Source of the DNA: Parcubacteria group bacterium ADurb.Bin192
GTDB lineage: Bacteria > Patescibacteriota > Patescibacteriia > 2-12-FULL-60-25
Length of the DNA stretch: 63,102 nt
Assembly (NCBI GenBank): GCA_002070095.1
Contig: MWCR01000009.1
Coordinates: 1 to 63,102, forward strand
Reading direction: 5' to 3'
In this document: positions 1 through 8,167 of the stretch, piece by piece
Layout of the letters: every line of letters begins with the position of its first letter
How positions within the stretch are numbered: position 1 is the first letter of the stretch
Program-made: the position numbers and the translations under genes
The notes under the pieces: generated by a model
The model's database searches: none
Seen by the model: the letters and a program-made list of their open reading frames with translations, nothing else
What the model was told of the DNA's origin: nothing

Positions 1-75
1 AGACGCGGCAATCTGCTTATAGCACCGGGTTGATTAGCGAGATTGCCGCACTCGTCGGACTCGCTCGCAATGACA
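1..75. repeat. Palindromic repeat family A, partial copy
   Basis: The stretch runs from a GCGGCAATCT word to a CTCGCAATGAC end and is cut by the window edge. It matches the right halves of three fuller copies at 805-909, 28480-28569 and 28841-28939. Complete copies start with GTCATTGCGAG and end with its complement, so the unit can fold on itself. It is non-coding; the reading frames across it are by-products. Confidence 0.8.
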
Positions 76-87
76 TGGTTGAGTGAT

Positions 88-148
88 GAGATCCTGAAAC
101 CCCACTATGTCTTACGACTTCGAGGGGCACAGCGAGTTCAGGATGACG
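88..148. repeat. Inverted repeat family B (GAGATCCTGA ... TCAGGATGAC)
   Basis: The unit opens with GAGATCCTGAA and closes with TTCAGGATGACG, so its ends are inverted. A close relative lies at 28697-28757, with the same inner words ACTATGTCTTA and GACTTCGAGG. Shorter versions are at 28981-29008 and 30886-31005. I see no gene in it. Confidence 0.75.
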
Positions 149-282
149 AAAGAGACGCTATGTACGTTAGGGACGTGATGGACGCGAGGTACGCTGGATC
201 CGTTTGTTGTATGCTACATGTTATATGTTTCGTGACGTAGGACGTTAAGTACGTTATGGACGTTAATTCTGCTATGCATTAA
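149..282. repeat. ACGT-word repeat tract
   Basis: This is a run of degenerate words built on GACGTAGGACG, GTACGTTATGGACG and GACGCGAGGTACG, with a reversed CTACATG heptamer at 214-220. The same words recur at 29029-29060, 29148-29175, 29231-29256, 30688-30790 and 41370-41402. It fills the space before the DUF2304 gene, and I see no coding potential. Confidence 0.6.
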
Positions 283-294
283 TATGATAACGCT

Positions 295-630
295 ATGTTG
301 ATCCAATTTATTTTGATTTTAGGCTTTATTTTTGCCTTGTGGATAACTTGGCGCCGCTTTAGGCAAAGGGTCGTCAGCCTGGGTGAGGCCTTGGCCTGGT
401 CGGTTTTGTGGCTGGGCGGAGCGGTCGTGTCGGCCATGCCTAAAATAACCGAATACTTGGCTGCTTTTTTTGGTGTGGGCAGAGGCGTAGATTTTATCCT
501 GTACGCGGCCGTAGCCATTCAGTTTTTCCTTATTTTTAAATTGTTCATCAGTCATGAAAAATTGGAACGTTTGCTCACCAAACAGGTGGAGGAGAAAGCA
601 CTTCAAGAACTGACGAATGAGGATGAATAA
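295..630 (+). CDS. DUF2304 family small membrane protein
   Basis: The 111-aa protein has three hydrophobic segments (about residues 2-18, 34-54 and 63-84) and a charged, Glu/Lys-rich C-terminal tail that looks like a short coiled coil. Size, segment layout and the tail after the third segment fit the DUF2304 family, whose members often lie beside glycosyltransferases of surface polysaccharide pathways; the exact role is not established. The next real genes downstream are such glycosyltransferases, although a 480-bp repeat tract intervenes. A TATGAT -10-like box (283-288) ends six bases before the ATG, so the mRNA may be leaderless. The family call rests on pattern and context. Confidence 0.7.
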   Translation: MLIQFILILGFIFALWITWRRFRQRVVSLGEALAWSVLWLGGAVVSAMPKITEYLAAFFGVGRGVDFILYAAVAIQFFLIFKLFISHEKLERLLTKQVEEKALQELTNEDE

Positions 631-646
631 CGTCCTATTCACAAAA

Positions 647-681
647 CATGTAGCATGTAACATGTAACATGTAACATGTAG
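647..681. repeat. CATGTAR heptamer array, five units
   Basis: Five perfect head-to-tail 7-bp units (CATGTAG or CATGTAA) follow the flank ATTCACAAAA. The same flank and heptamer recur at 30719-30739 (three units) and 41415-41470 (eight units). It lies in non-coding DNA after the DUF2304 gene. Confidence 0.9.
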
Positions 682-1111
682 CAAGCATACCCAACGAACC
701 TCGGGTATTCCCTCTCTTAATCCCTTCGGCTGCGCTCAGGGCAGGCTTAAGAGAGGGGTAGGGTGAGTTTAGCAACTGCCATAACGAATTCACCTTGTCA
801 TCCTGTCATTGCGAGCGGGCCGAGCTTAGCTCGACGGAGCGTGGCAATCTCGCTGATTAGCAGACATTCTAAGCAGATTGCCGCACTCGTCGGACTCGCT
901 CGCAATGACAAAGGCCGTGTGCTAATCAATAACGTCCTATGTCTCGCGTCCAAGCTAAAAACCCCCTTGATAAAGGGGGAAACGAAGGGGGATTAACCAT
1001 GTCACTGCAAGGTCGCCCTGTCATCCTGAGTGCTAATGAAGGATCTGGTGCGGGCGACCGTCCCACTTCTACGAATTTGGTAATTGATGATTGGTTATTA
1101 AATATTAAACT
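682..1111. repeat. Non-coding repeat cluster between DUF2304 and GT2 genes
   Basis: I see no gene here. The tract holds an inverted repeat with arms CCCTCTCTTAA (710-720) and TTAAGAGAGGG (747-757); a family A copy (805-909, listed separately); a CCCCCTT/AAGGGGG motif series (961-996), also found at 41503-41575; and a hairpin with arms GGTCGCCC (1011-1018) and GGGCGACC (1052-1059) enclosing a TCATCCTGAG word like family B. A 77-codon frame across it at 763-996 is the translation of these repeats. Confidence 0.75.
805..909. repeat. Palindromic repeat family A, full copy
   Basis: It starts with GTCATTGCGAGC and ends with GCTCGCAATGAC. Inside it has GGCAATCTCGC and AGATTGCCGC as a second inverted pair, so the whole unit could form a long branched hairpin. 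The right part (GCCGCACTCGTCGGACTCG) is nearly identical to the copy at 1-75. Confidence 0.85.
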
Positions 1112-2197
1112 ATGTTAACTCATGTTGATGGTTTAGTGGATGTCATAATCGTCTCGTATGATCACGCGAGGTTTTTTGATAATTTGTTGGAATCCTTGAC
1201 TGCCGTCACTTATCCCAAAAACTTATGGCGTCTGCATGTGGTCATCAATAAAGACGGGGATGGAACTTTGGAGATTGTTAATCGATTTAAACAGGAGCGC
1301 TCGTCTGCTTTGCCCGAGGTGGTGGTGCATGAACCGCATGCTAATTTGGGATTTTCCGCGGGCAACAATTTGGCCATTGATTGGGCCATGCGTCAGGGCG
1401 CGGAATATGTATATTTGCTTAATCCGGATACGCAGGTCAGCCCGGATTTTTTGGAACAAGTTTTGCAGGTGGCGCGTCAAGAACAAAATATCGGATCCGT
1501 GCAATCTTTGTTGCTTCGCGGACAGGAGCCGGATCAGCTCAACTCCCGGGGCAATGCTTTGCATTTTTTGGGTTTCGGTTATTGCTTGGGCGATCACGAT
1601 CCTGTGGACAAGGCTCCAACCGTGGTCACGGACATTGGTTATGCTTCGGGCGCGGGCGTGCTTTATCCGGTGGAGGTTTTGCAAGAAGTGGGTCTGCTGG
1701 ATGAAACTTTGTTTTCTTATCACGAAGACTTGGATTTGGGCTGGAGAATCTGGTTGTCCGGCCGGCGGAATGTGCTGGCGCCCAAAAGCGTGGTCAAGCA
1801 TTTTTATGAATTTTCCCGTTCCATCGCCAAGTGGCAATGGATGGAGCGCAACCGCTTGATTGTGCTGTTGAAGAATTATAATTTTTGGTCTTTGGTGGTT
1901 TTAATGCCCGCCATCATAGCCACTGAAAGCGCGATTTGGGCTTTCGCGGTTAAGGGCGGGTGGCTCAAAGAAAAGTTTAAAGCCATGCTGTGGTTTTTCA
2001 GACCAAGTTCGTGGAAGTATATCCTGAATGGCCGGGACAAGATCAAACGTATCAGGCGCGTACCGGATTGGCTGATCTTGCGCTTCATGGTCTCGGGCAT
2101 TGAGTATCAAGACATGAAAAGCGGCTGGGCCGAAAAAATCGCCAATCCTTTTTGGCGGGCCATGTATGTCAGCGCCCGTTTTATAATCAGATGGTAA
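1112..2197 (+). CDS. Family 2 glycosyltransferase
   Basis: The 361-aa protein is an inverting GT-A transferase likely to add a sugar from a nucleotide-sugar donor to a surface glycan. The N terminus has the family signature VIIVSYD (about 11-17), then NLGFSAGNN (about 78-86) and LNPDT (about 103-107) in the place of the metal-binding DxD motif. The HEDLDLGWR stretch near residue 205 is the acceptor-side motif of the rhamnosyltransferase-like GT2 branch. A hydrophobic stretch near residues 250-280 may tether it to the membrane. It is followed after one base by a GT4 gene, so the three transferases form an operon. Donor and acceptor cannot be read from sequence. Confidence 0.9.
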   Translation: MLTHVDGLVDVIIVSYDHARFFDNLLESLTAVTYPKNLWRLHVVINKDGDGTLEIVNRFKQERSSALPEVVVHEPHANLGFSAGNNLAIDWAMRQGAEYVYLLNPDTQVSPDFLEQVLQVARQEQNIGSVQSLLLRGQEPDQLNSRGNALHFLGFGYCLGDHDPVDKAPTVVTDIGYASGAGVLYPVEVLQEVGLLDETLFSYHEDLDLGWRIWLSGRRNVLAPKSVVKHFYEFSRSIAKWQWMERNRLIVLLKNYNFWSLVVLMPAIIATESAIWAFAVKGGWLKEKFKAMLWFFRPSSWKYILNGRDKIKRIRRVPDWLILRFMVSGIEYQDMKSGWAEKIANPFWRAMYVSARFIIRW

Positions 2198-2198
2198 T

Positions 2199-3308
2199 AT
2201 GAAAATAGTGCACGTTTGTTGCGTAGCCCCGCCGGAAGTAGGCGGGATGGGCTTGGTGGCGGATAAAGAAGTGGCCTATCTGCGGTCTTTGAGCTGGGAT
2301 GCTTGGCTGATTGCGCCGGAAACTCAATTGGATAAAAACCAACAGCCCGAGTATGTGGTTAGATTGCCGGCTTGGCGCATAGGCAATGTGGCTCGTTTGT
2401 TTGGTTTGCAGTCCTTGCTGGCGGACGCGGATGTGGTTCATTTGCACTATCCTTTTTATTTTACAGCCGGCTTGATAGCCCGGTGGCGCCGTCAAAATAA
2501 AATTAAGCGCTTGGTCATTACTTTGCATATGGATGCCACGGACAAAGGCTGGAGGCGCTGGGCCGCGGACGCTCATAGAAAATTTTTGCAGAATCGGGCT
2601 TTGGGATCGGCTGATTTATTACTGGTCTCCACTTTGGATTATGCTCAAAATTCGTCTTACGCGGTTTGGATTAATGACTCGCGATTGCATGAATTGCCTT
2701 TTGGCGTGGAAAGCACGGATTTTAGTCCGGGTCCCTCCGTTAAAACCGAATTTGATATTCCGGCCGGAGCTCGAGTGGTGGGTACGGTCAGCTCCATGGA
2801 CCGGGCGCATCCTTTTAAGGGTATTGATATTTTAATCCGCGCGCTGGTTGATTTGCCGGCTGACGTGCATGCTTTGCTGGTGGGAGAAGGCGACCGCCGG
2901 GCGGATTATCAAGCTTTGGCCAAAGATTTGGGTCTGTCTGAAAGAGTGCATTTTTTTGGCCGGTTGGAACATGAAAAATTAGTGCGCGCTTTGCGCTCCA
3001 TGGATGTGTTTGCTTTTCCGAGCACCAGCGGAGCCGAGGCTTTTGGCTTGGCCATGCTGGAGGCCATGAGTTGCGGAGTGCCCGTGGCGGCCAGTGATTT
3101 GCCGGGCGTTCGCCGGGTAGCTGATCAAGCCGGCTTGTTGATTCCACCCGGGGATCAGACCGCCTTAAGCCGGGCGCTTAATACTTTGCTCGAAGATGAA
3201 AATTTACGGGCTGAACTGGGCCAAACGGCGCGCGCCAAGGCCCTGCTCTACGACTGGCGTGAACATGCTCAAAAATTAGCCGGTTTATATCAAAAAATAT
3301 GCGAATAG
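2199..3308 (+). CDS. Family 4 glycosyltransferase
   Basis: The 369-aa retaining GT-B transferase has an N-terminal acceptor domain beginning KIVHVCCVAPPEVGGMG with the usual glycine-rich loop. The C-terminal Rossmann domain holds GTVSSMDRAHPFKGID (about residues 195-210), FFGRLEHEKL, and the EAFGLAMLE donor site (E-x7-E) with CGVPVAASDLPGVRR after it. The length is normal for the family. It follows the GT2 gene by one base, and its last ten bases overlap the next GT4 gene, indicating translational coupling in a surface-glycan operon. The sugar donor is unknown. Confidence 0.92.
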   Translation: MKIVHVCCVAPPEVGGMGLVADKEVAYLRSLSWDAWLIAPETQLDKNQQPEYVVRLPAWRIGNVARLFGLQSLLADADVVHLHYPFYFTAGLIARWRRQNKIKRLVITLHMDATDKGWRRWAADAHRKFLQNRALGSADLLLVSTLDYAQNSSYAVWINDSRLHELPFGVESTDFSPGPSVKTEFDIPAGARVVGTVSSMDRAHPFKGIDILIRALVDLPADVHALLVGEGDRRADYQALAKDLGLSERVHFFGRLEHEKLVRALRSMDVFAFPSTSGAEAFGLAMLEAMSCGVPVAASDLPGVRRVADQAGLLIPPGDQTALSRALNTLLEDENLRAELGQTARAKALLYDWREHAQKLAGLYQKICE

Positions 3309-4435
3309 CTATTTTGACCAATGATTATCCGCCCGTCTCTCAAGGAGGCGCAGGCCGCATCGCCGAATTGCAGGCCAAGTGGTTGTACGCGCATGGTCAT
3401 ACGGTCAAAGTCTGGCGGCCCGGTCCGGGTTCGGGGCAGACGGCCGGAGATGTGGAGGTCGAATTTTTCCCGCCCCGTACCAGTTTGCCTTTTGCCAAAC
3501 TGACCTCGGCTTCAAGTTTCAGCCGATTGTGGTTTCATCTGGAAGATTTGGCGCCCAACCTGAAAGTGATCGACAGTATCAAAGCCTGGAAACCGGATGT
3601 TTTATTAACGCACAATCTGACAGGCTGCGGCTGGGGTACGCCCGGCTTGTTGCACCAATCTGGTTTGAGATGGGTTCATTATCTGCATGACACGCAAATT
3701 TTTGAGCCGTCGGGTCAGGTGCTGGCCCTGGAATCAAATACCGGTTGGCGCAGAGCATGGAGAAGTTTTTGGGCTGGGCGCCGGGCTAAGGCTCTGGGTG
3801 AGCCTGACGCGGTTATCAGTCCGTCAGCCTGGCTGCTGGGTGAACACGAAAAATTCGGTTTGTTCACTCACAATGAACGTCTGGTTTTGCCCAATCCTTT
3901 GGAAATTTCTTTGGGTTATTGCGAAGCGCGCTTGGAAGATCAGACCAATATTTTATACGTGGGGCGTTTGTCGGAGGATAAAGGACTGCCGGTTTTGCTG
4001 GAAGCCTGGTCATTGATTCAATCTGGTTTCGAAAAATTGCTCATCGCGGGTGACGGACCGTTGCGTCAAAAAGTGATGGATTTACACGACCCTAAAATTC
4101 ATTATTTGGGTCAACTGTCGCACGACGAAGTCATGATTAAAATGTATGAAAATCATATTTTAGCCGTGCCGTCTTTGGTTATGGAAAATCAGCCCACGGT
4201 TATTTTGGAGGGCGTGGCCGCGGGCATGAAGATTGTGGCCGCTGATGTAGGCGGTGTTAAAGAATTATTGGGCCCTTACGGTCAAACAGTCATCCCCGGC
4301 CGGATTGAAGATTTAGCGCAAGCCTTATTGGCGGCCAAAGAACAAACGTCCGAGCCCGCTTTAAGGCAAGAGATCTTGGAGCATCACCATGTGGACAGGG
4401 TGATGTCGATTTTAGTGGCCAAGCTCAAAGCTTGA
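3299..4435 (+). CDS. Family 4 glycosyltransferase
   Basis: The 378-aa GT-B enzyme starts IAILTNDYPPVSQGGAGR, with the glycine loop near residue 18. The C-terminal donor domain shows ILYVGRLSEDKG, GDGPLRQKV, YLGQLSHDEV and the ENQPTVILE acidic pair (E-x7-E), followed by VAADVGGVKELL. It overlaps the preceding transferase by ten bases. The gene ends 12 bases before the convergent membrane protein gene on the other strand. It probably acts in sequence with its two neighbours on one glycan. Confidence 0.92.
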   Translation: MRIAILTNDYPPVSQGGAGRIAELQAKWLYAHGHTVKVWRPGPGSGQTAGDVEVEFFPPRTSLPFAKLTSASSFSRLWFHLEDLAPNLKVIDSIKAWKPDVLLTHNLTGCGWGTPGLLHQSGLRWVHYLHDTQIFEPSGQVLALESNTGWRRAWRSFWAGRRAKALGEPDAVISPSAWLLGEHEKFGLFTHNERLVLPNPLEISLGYCEARLEDQTNILYVGRLSEDKGLPVLLEAWSLIQSGFEKLLIAGDGPLRQKVMDLHDPKIHYLGQLSHDEVMIKMYENHILAVPSLVMENQPTVILEGVAAGMKIVAADVGGVKELLGPYGQTVIPGRIEDLAQALLAAKEQTSEPALRQEILEHHHVDRVMSILVAKLKA

Positions 4436-4447
4436 TTGGTTTGCGGG

Positions 4448-6556
4448 TTACGGCAGATTGAAAACGTAAATTTTAACCTTGTCATTTTCGATGGACCATT
4501 CATGGTCCGCGATCTCGGATAAACTTTCATTCAGTTCCGGAGCTTTCCACCAGTAGTCATTGATGACCACGAAAACCAGATCCGTTCCGCCCAGTTGTCC
4601 GGCGTCTTTAATGGTATCCAAGGATTGATCTTCATAAGTGACTTTTAAATAAACTTCGTATAAAGGTCCGCCCGTGGGAATAGGGTAAAAGAAGATGTCA
4701 TTATTGTATCTTTTAAAACCGAATTCTTTAACCGCGGCCGCGGAGACGCTCTGATTGGCCAGAACCGTATAAGCTTGTCCTTTGGCGTATTGATCTATCC
4801 AACGTACGGCCTGTAGATTGGCTTTGCCTGTGCTCCAGCCTCGGCTGGCTTGCACCGCGTCATGGCGGGGCAGGGCATTATAAGCATTGGCCGCGCCCAC
4901 CGTGCCCAATAAAATGATGACCACCGCCGAAAAGACGGGGACTTGGGCGCGGACTCTTTTGATTAACAGGCCGATGGCCGGCAGACCGGCCAGCAAAATT
5001 ACATAGATGGCGATTTGCCATAAACGATCCGCATAATCTCCTCTTTCGTATTGAATCAAAAAAGTAAAATCCCCGGCATTTCTTAGCAGGATGGAACCCG
5101 CGAATAAGGACAAGGAAGAGATCAATAAGACCAGAGTGGCCAGGCGGTCATTTTTTTTGAGCAGGATAAAACTGAAGATCGAGGCGACCAAGCCGATGGC
5201 CGGCAATGAGAGGTTCACCAAAGACGACCAAGCCGGCCACAAAACGAATTTATTGCCCAGCCACGGCGCGAGCCGGCTTAATTCGTTGATCCAAATATCA
5301 AGATTTAAAATCTGGTTCAGGTTCCAATCTATGCTGATCGTACCCGTGAATCGGCTGGCCAGATAAAAGACAAAGGGTATGGCTAAACCCGAAATAACGG
5401 CCATGGGCCAGGCGATGTGTTTAATCCAGCCCTCCCGGTCGCCCATGATATATAGAGCCGTGGTCAGGATGAGCAGGGGAATGCCGGCTAAAGGATGGAT
5501 GGTCATGCTCCATAATCCCAGCCACAGCGAAGCTCCAAATTGGATGTTTTGTTTACGCGCGCCCATGCCCAAGATGACGGCCGAAATGCCCAAGATAGTG
5601 GCCAGTCCTTGGGGAGTGGTAGCCACAAACATGCCCAACGGAAAAAGAGCCAGGCCTAAAGCCGCTCCGCCTTTCCAATCATCTTCGTTTAAAGAAATCA
5701 AGACGCTGGCCGGTAATGCGAAAGCCGCCACCACGGGCACCAGCCAGCGGTCGATACTGTCCAAAGGCAGTTCGGCCATGCGCGCCAGCCAGGTGGTGAA
5801 TACATATTGGCCCACGTAATAATAAGGTTTGGGATTTAAAAAACCGGTTTTTAAAATTATTTGTTCTCCGGCCTGGTGCAAAAAACCGTCAAAGCCGTAG
5901 CCGATCTTATAAATCAACGGGGCGATGGACAGGGTTGAACCCATAGCCAAAAAAGAATGAACGGCCGTAAAAGCGCCTGATCCGATGAAGATGGCGCTCA
6001 AAGCCGCGCACATCCAGAGCAGGGCAATGGCGATGAGCGTCCCATGAGGCAACAGGGGCCAGGGTGTGCGGATGCTGTCCATGGTTTGTCCGAGATAAGC
6101 GCCATAAACTACAAAGACCGCTCCTCCCAGAGCCGCGGCCAATAAAATGCCGGCCATGATTTTGGTCTGCGGTGTCCATTTGATGGGGGTGGTGGCAGAG
6201 AGCGTGGATTGAAAAGTGACCGAGTGTTCGGTTTTAAGGCCCGTGATGTGTGAGATGGCAATGGCAATAGCCAAAGACCAGGCGTCGGATAGATGTCCCA
6301 AGGCACCGCCCGCGTAAAACCAGATGGTTTGTATGACGCTTTGCGCGGCGACCAGCAACAGCAGTCCGAAGATGAAAGTAATGCCCCAAGAGCGGTTGGG
6401 CGCGATGTGTTTTCCGAACACATGAGCATGGAATAAGATGGCAAAAACCCAAAAAAACGGTTTGGCCAGCCCGATGTCCACGTGCAGATATTCAAGACCC
6501 AAAATGATGATAACAAAGACTATTCCGGCGATGGCGTCCAAAGCTCTTTCTCCCAT
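4448..6556 (-). CDS. Large polytopic membrane protein, possible GT-C-like enzyme
   Basis: The 702-aa protein has about a dozen hydrophobic segments over residues 1-560 and a soluble C-terminal domain of roughly 130 residues, with words such as AVRWIDQYAKG and VFVVINDYWW. That layout, many membrane spans then a small extracytoplasmic domain, is seen in GT-C membrane glycosyltransferases and in uncharacterised CPR membrane proteins. I do not see a clear DD or DE catalytic pair in the first outer loop, so the enzyme idea is weak. It is convergent with the GT operon and divergent from the phosphatidyltransferase gene, which suits envelope assembly. Confidence 0.6.
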   Translation of the reverse strand: MGERALDAIAGIVFVIIILGLEYLHVDIGLAKPFFWVFAILFHAHVFGKHIAPNRSWGITFIFGLLLLVAAQSVIQTIWFYAGGALGHLSDAWSLAIAIAISHITGLKTEHSVTFQSTLSATTPIKWTPQTKIMAGILLAAALGGAVFVVYGAYLGQTMDSIRTPWPLLPHGTLIAIALLWMCAALSAIFIGSGAFTAVHSFLAMGSTLSIAPLIYKIGYGFDGFLHQAGEQIILKTGFLNPKPYYYVGQYVFTTWLARMAELPLDSIDRWLVPVVAAFALPASVLISLNEDDWKGGAALGLALFPLGMFVATTPQGLATILGISAVILGMGARKQNIQFGASLWLGLWSMTIHPLAGIPLLILTTALYIMGDREGWIKHIAWPMAVISGLAIPFVFYLASRFTGTISIDWNLNQILNLDIWINELSRLAPWLGNKFVLWPAWSSLVNLSLPAIGLVASIFSFILLKKNDRLATLVLLISSLSLFAGSILLRNAGDFTFLIQYERGDYADRLWQIAIYVILLAGLPAIGLLIKRVRAQVPVFSAVVIILLGTVGAANAYNALPRHDAVQASRGWSTGKANLQAVRWIDQYAKGQAYTVLANQSVSAAAVKEFGFKRYNNDIFFYPIPTGGPLYEVYLKVTYEDQSLDTIKDAGQLGGTDLVFVVINDYWWKAPELNESLSEIADHEWSIENDKVKIYVFNLP

Positions 6557-6613
6557 AGTGGCAAAGATTTAATGTTTTATGCCCTTATGTTATCATATAT
6601 ACAACATATATGT

Positions 6614-7216
6614 ATGTCCGGATTGACCAGTAAGAAGTTAATGACCAATGAAACGGTTGAGCTGTATTTCCAGGATCGTATTTTGGCCAAAATTTTAATT
6701 CCCATCATACCCCGTTGGCTCAAGCCCAATCATCTGACCGTTTTGCGGTTTTTTTTGATTCCGCCCGTAGTGTATTTCATGTGGCTCGAAAATTGGAGTG
6801 TCATGATTCCTTTGTTTGTTTTCGCGGGCTTTACGGACATGCTGGACGGCAGTCTGGCGCGGGTGCGCAAACAAATCACTTTATGGGGCACGATCGCGGA
6901 TCCGGCGGCTGATAAACTGTTAATCGGCTCAGTGGCGGTTTTTTATATCGCGTATCAAGTTAATTTGTTGCTGGCTTTCACCTTGGTATTTTTAGAGTTT
7001 TTGATCGTTCTGGGAGCTTACTCCAGGCGCCGGCGCGGAGAATATATCAGCGCCAATTGGTCGGGTAAAATCAAAATGCTCTTGCAAGTGCTGGGCATCT
7101 CGGCTTTGCTGTTCGCTAATTTTTTAAATCTGCCCTGGCTCGTACCCTTGGGAGTTATCATGATCATTGTATCTTTGGGTTTTGCCGTGGTTTCGCTGAT
7201 ATCGTACGGACTGTAG
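6614..7216 (+). CDS. CDP-alcohol phosphatidyltransferase family protein
   Basis: The protein carries the complete family signature D-x2-D-G-x2-A-R-x8-G-x3-D-x3-D (DMLDGSLARV ... WGTIADPAADK), which binds the CDP-linked substrate and two metal ions. Several membrane spans follow, and the size (200 aa from this start, 191 from the ATG at 6641) fits phosphatidylglycerophosphate synthase or a relative that moves a CDP-linked lipid head group. An extended -10 box (TGtTATCAT, 6588-6596) lies 17 bases before this ATG. The frame stays open further upstream, but that part overlaps the divergent gene and looks non-coding. The exact alcohol substrate is undetermined. Confidence 0.88.
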   Translation: MSGLTSKKLMTNETVELYFQDRILAKILIPIIPRWLKPNHLTVLRFFLIPPVVYFMWLENWSVMIPLFVFAGFTDMLDGSLARVRKQITLWGTIADPAADKLLIGSVAVFYIAYQVNLLLAFTLVFLEFLIVLGAYSRRRRGEYISANWSGKIKMLLQVLGISALLFANFLNLPWLVPLGVIMIIVSLGFAVVSLISYGL

Positions 7217-7249
7217 AACATATTCGGCTTAGCTTATAATATCAATTAT

Positions 7250-7284
7250 CAAAAAAATCCCCGCAACAGCAGTGGGTCGCGGGG
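7250..7284 (-). terminator. Rho-independent terminator of the lipoprotein gene
   Basis: Read on the minus strand, CCCCGC (7279-7284) pairs with GCGGGG (7259-7264) around a 14-base loop and is followed by a run of seven T. It lies about 40 bases after the stop of the minus-strand lipoprotein gene. Confidence 0.75.
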
Positions 7285-7321
7285 GGTGGTGGAGCGGGCA
7301 GAGCCTGGAGGAGGGGGAGGA

Positions 7322-8020
7322 TTACAAGCTCTGACAGCCCCAAGTTCGGTGCTGGCCGGAGAGGATGACCAGCCGCAGACCGTCGGCGCAGGCGCAGGGC
7401 GGCTGGCTGGTGTCTCTCTGCTGGGCCGGATCGGTGAGGCAGGTGAAGCCCTGTCCCACGCACTGCTGGCTGATAGCCGTGCTGGTGCGTGAGCCGGCAC
7501 GTTCCTCGATGGTCTTGTACTCGCGCGAGGCCACCGGGCCGTTGCAGTTGTACTTGAGATCCGTGACCTGAATTGAGCTGCTGACCGGCGGCGGCACGGG
7601 CGCAGGCGCGGAGCCGCTGGCCGTGACGGCCGGCGGCGGAGCACTGGTGGCGGGCGGCGTTGAACTCGTGCTGGCCGCGGGTGTGCTCACGGTTGCCGTC
7701 ACATTGGACCGGAAGACCAGTCCATTGAACGGCGCGTGGCAGTAGTTGCTCGGGTCGATCTGCGGGTTGACCGTGTTGTACCACTCAGCCAACCGTCCGT
7801 TCTGGTGACAAGAGCACTTGACCATGATCAGCTCTCCGCCGTTCATGATGTTCTCCTGCGTGGGAGCGTTCGCGCACTCGGCCGGCAGGTCGCTGGTAGC
7901 GTAGGCTTCCTGGCCTGTCATGACCACGGCGCTGCTGTATGTGCCTTGATGGCGGTTGCCCGCGCAGCTGGCCAAAATGACCAAGCCGGCGATCCCCGCG
8001 CTCACGATCATGTGCTTCAT
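7322..8020 (-). CDS. Cys-rich lipoprotein with Pro/Ala/Ser linker, unknown function
   Basis: I do not recognise this 232-aa protein. It begins MKHMIVSAGIAGLVILASC, a lipoprotein signal with lipobox LASC and lipidated Cys at residue 19. Two small Cys-containing domains (about residues 40-110 and 160-232) flank a low-complexity linker of Ala, Pro, Ser and Thr. The start at 8020 is fixed by an AAGAGGAGAG Shine-Dalgarno site; the frame extends further upstream but lacks such support. The gene is much richer in G and C, with C- or G-ending codons, than its neighbours, and stands alone between unrelated genes with its own terminator. That suggests acquisition from elsewhere. The long frames on the other strand and in the other minus frame are by-products of the high GC. 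Confidence 0.7.
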   Translation of the reverse strand: MKHMIVSAGIAGLVILASCAGNRHQGTYSSAVVMTGQEAYATSDLPAECANAPTQENIMNGGELIMVKCSCHQNGRLAEWYNTVNPQIDPSNYCHAPFNGLVFRSNVTATVSTPAASTSSTPPATSAPPPAVTASGSAPAPVPPPVSSSIQVTDLKYNCNGPVASREYKTIEERAGSRTSTAISQQCVGQGFTCLTDPAQQRDTSQPPCACADGLRLVILSGQHRTWGCQSL

Positions 8021-8147
8021 GATACTCTCCTCTTCTTGAGGTTGAATGCAAGTTGCGTCGGACCTGATTAGCCCGTGATGTGTCAACCTAGCAGAATTCC
8101 GGTATTTCGTCAAGGTATGTTAAGTCTCTGGCTAAATCGGGTAAATC

Positions 8148-8156
8148 TGGTAATAT
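8148..8156 (+). promoter_or_regulatory. Extended -10 promoter of the MurE-like gene
   Basis: TGgTAATAT is an extended -10 box. It ends 11 bases before the ATG at 8168, so the leader would be only about five bases long. Confidence 0.5.
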
Positions 8157-8167
8157 TCAGGTAATCT

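Noticed and set aside
43-240. A 65-codon plus-strand frame at the left edge
   Set aside because: It is a translation of repeat families A and B and ACGT words; similar frames arise wherever these repeats occur.
763-996. A 77-codon plus-strand frame in the first repeat tract
   Set aside because: It lies wholly within family A and CCCCCTT motif repeats and has no ribosome site.
1236-1859. A 207-codon plus-strand frame inside the GT2 gene
   Set aside because: It is in another frame of a clear glycosyltransferase gene, and its translation is Trp/Cys/Arg-rich.
7242-7784. Long minus-strand frames of 180 and 131 codons across the lipoprotein gene
   Set aside because: They result from high GC content. 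The frame 7322-8020 has the signal peptide, ribosome site and terminator.
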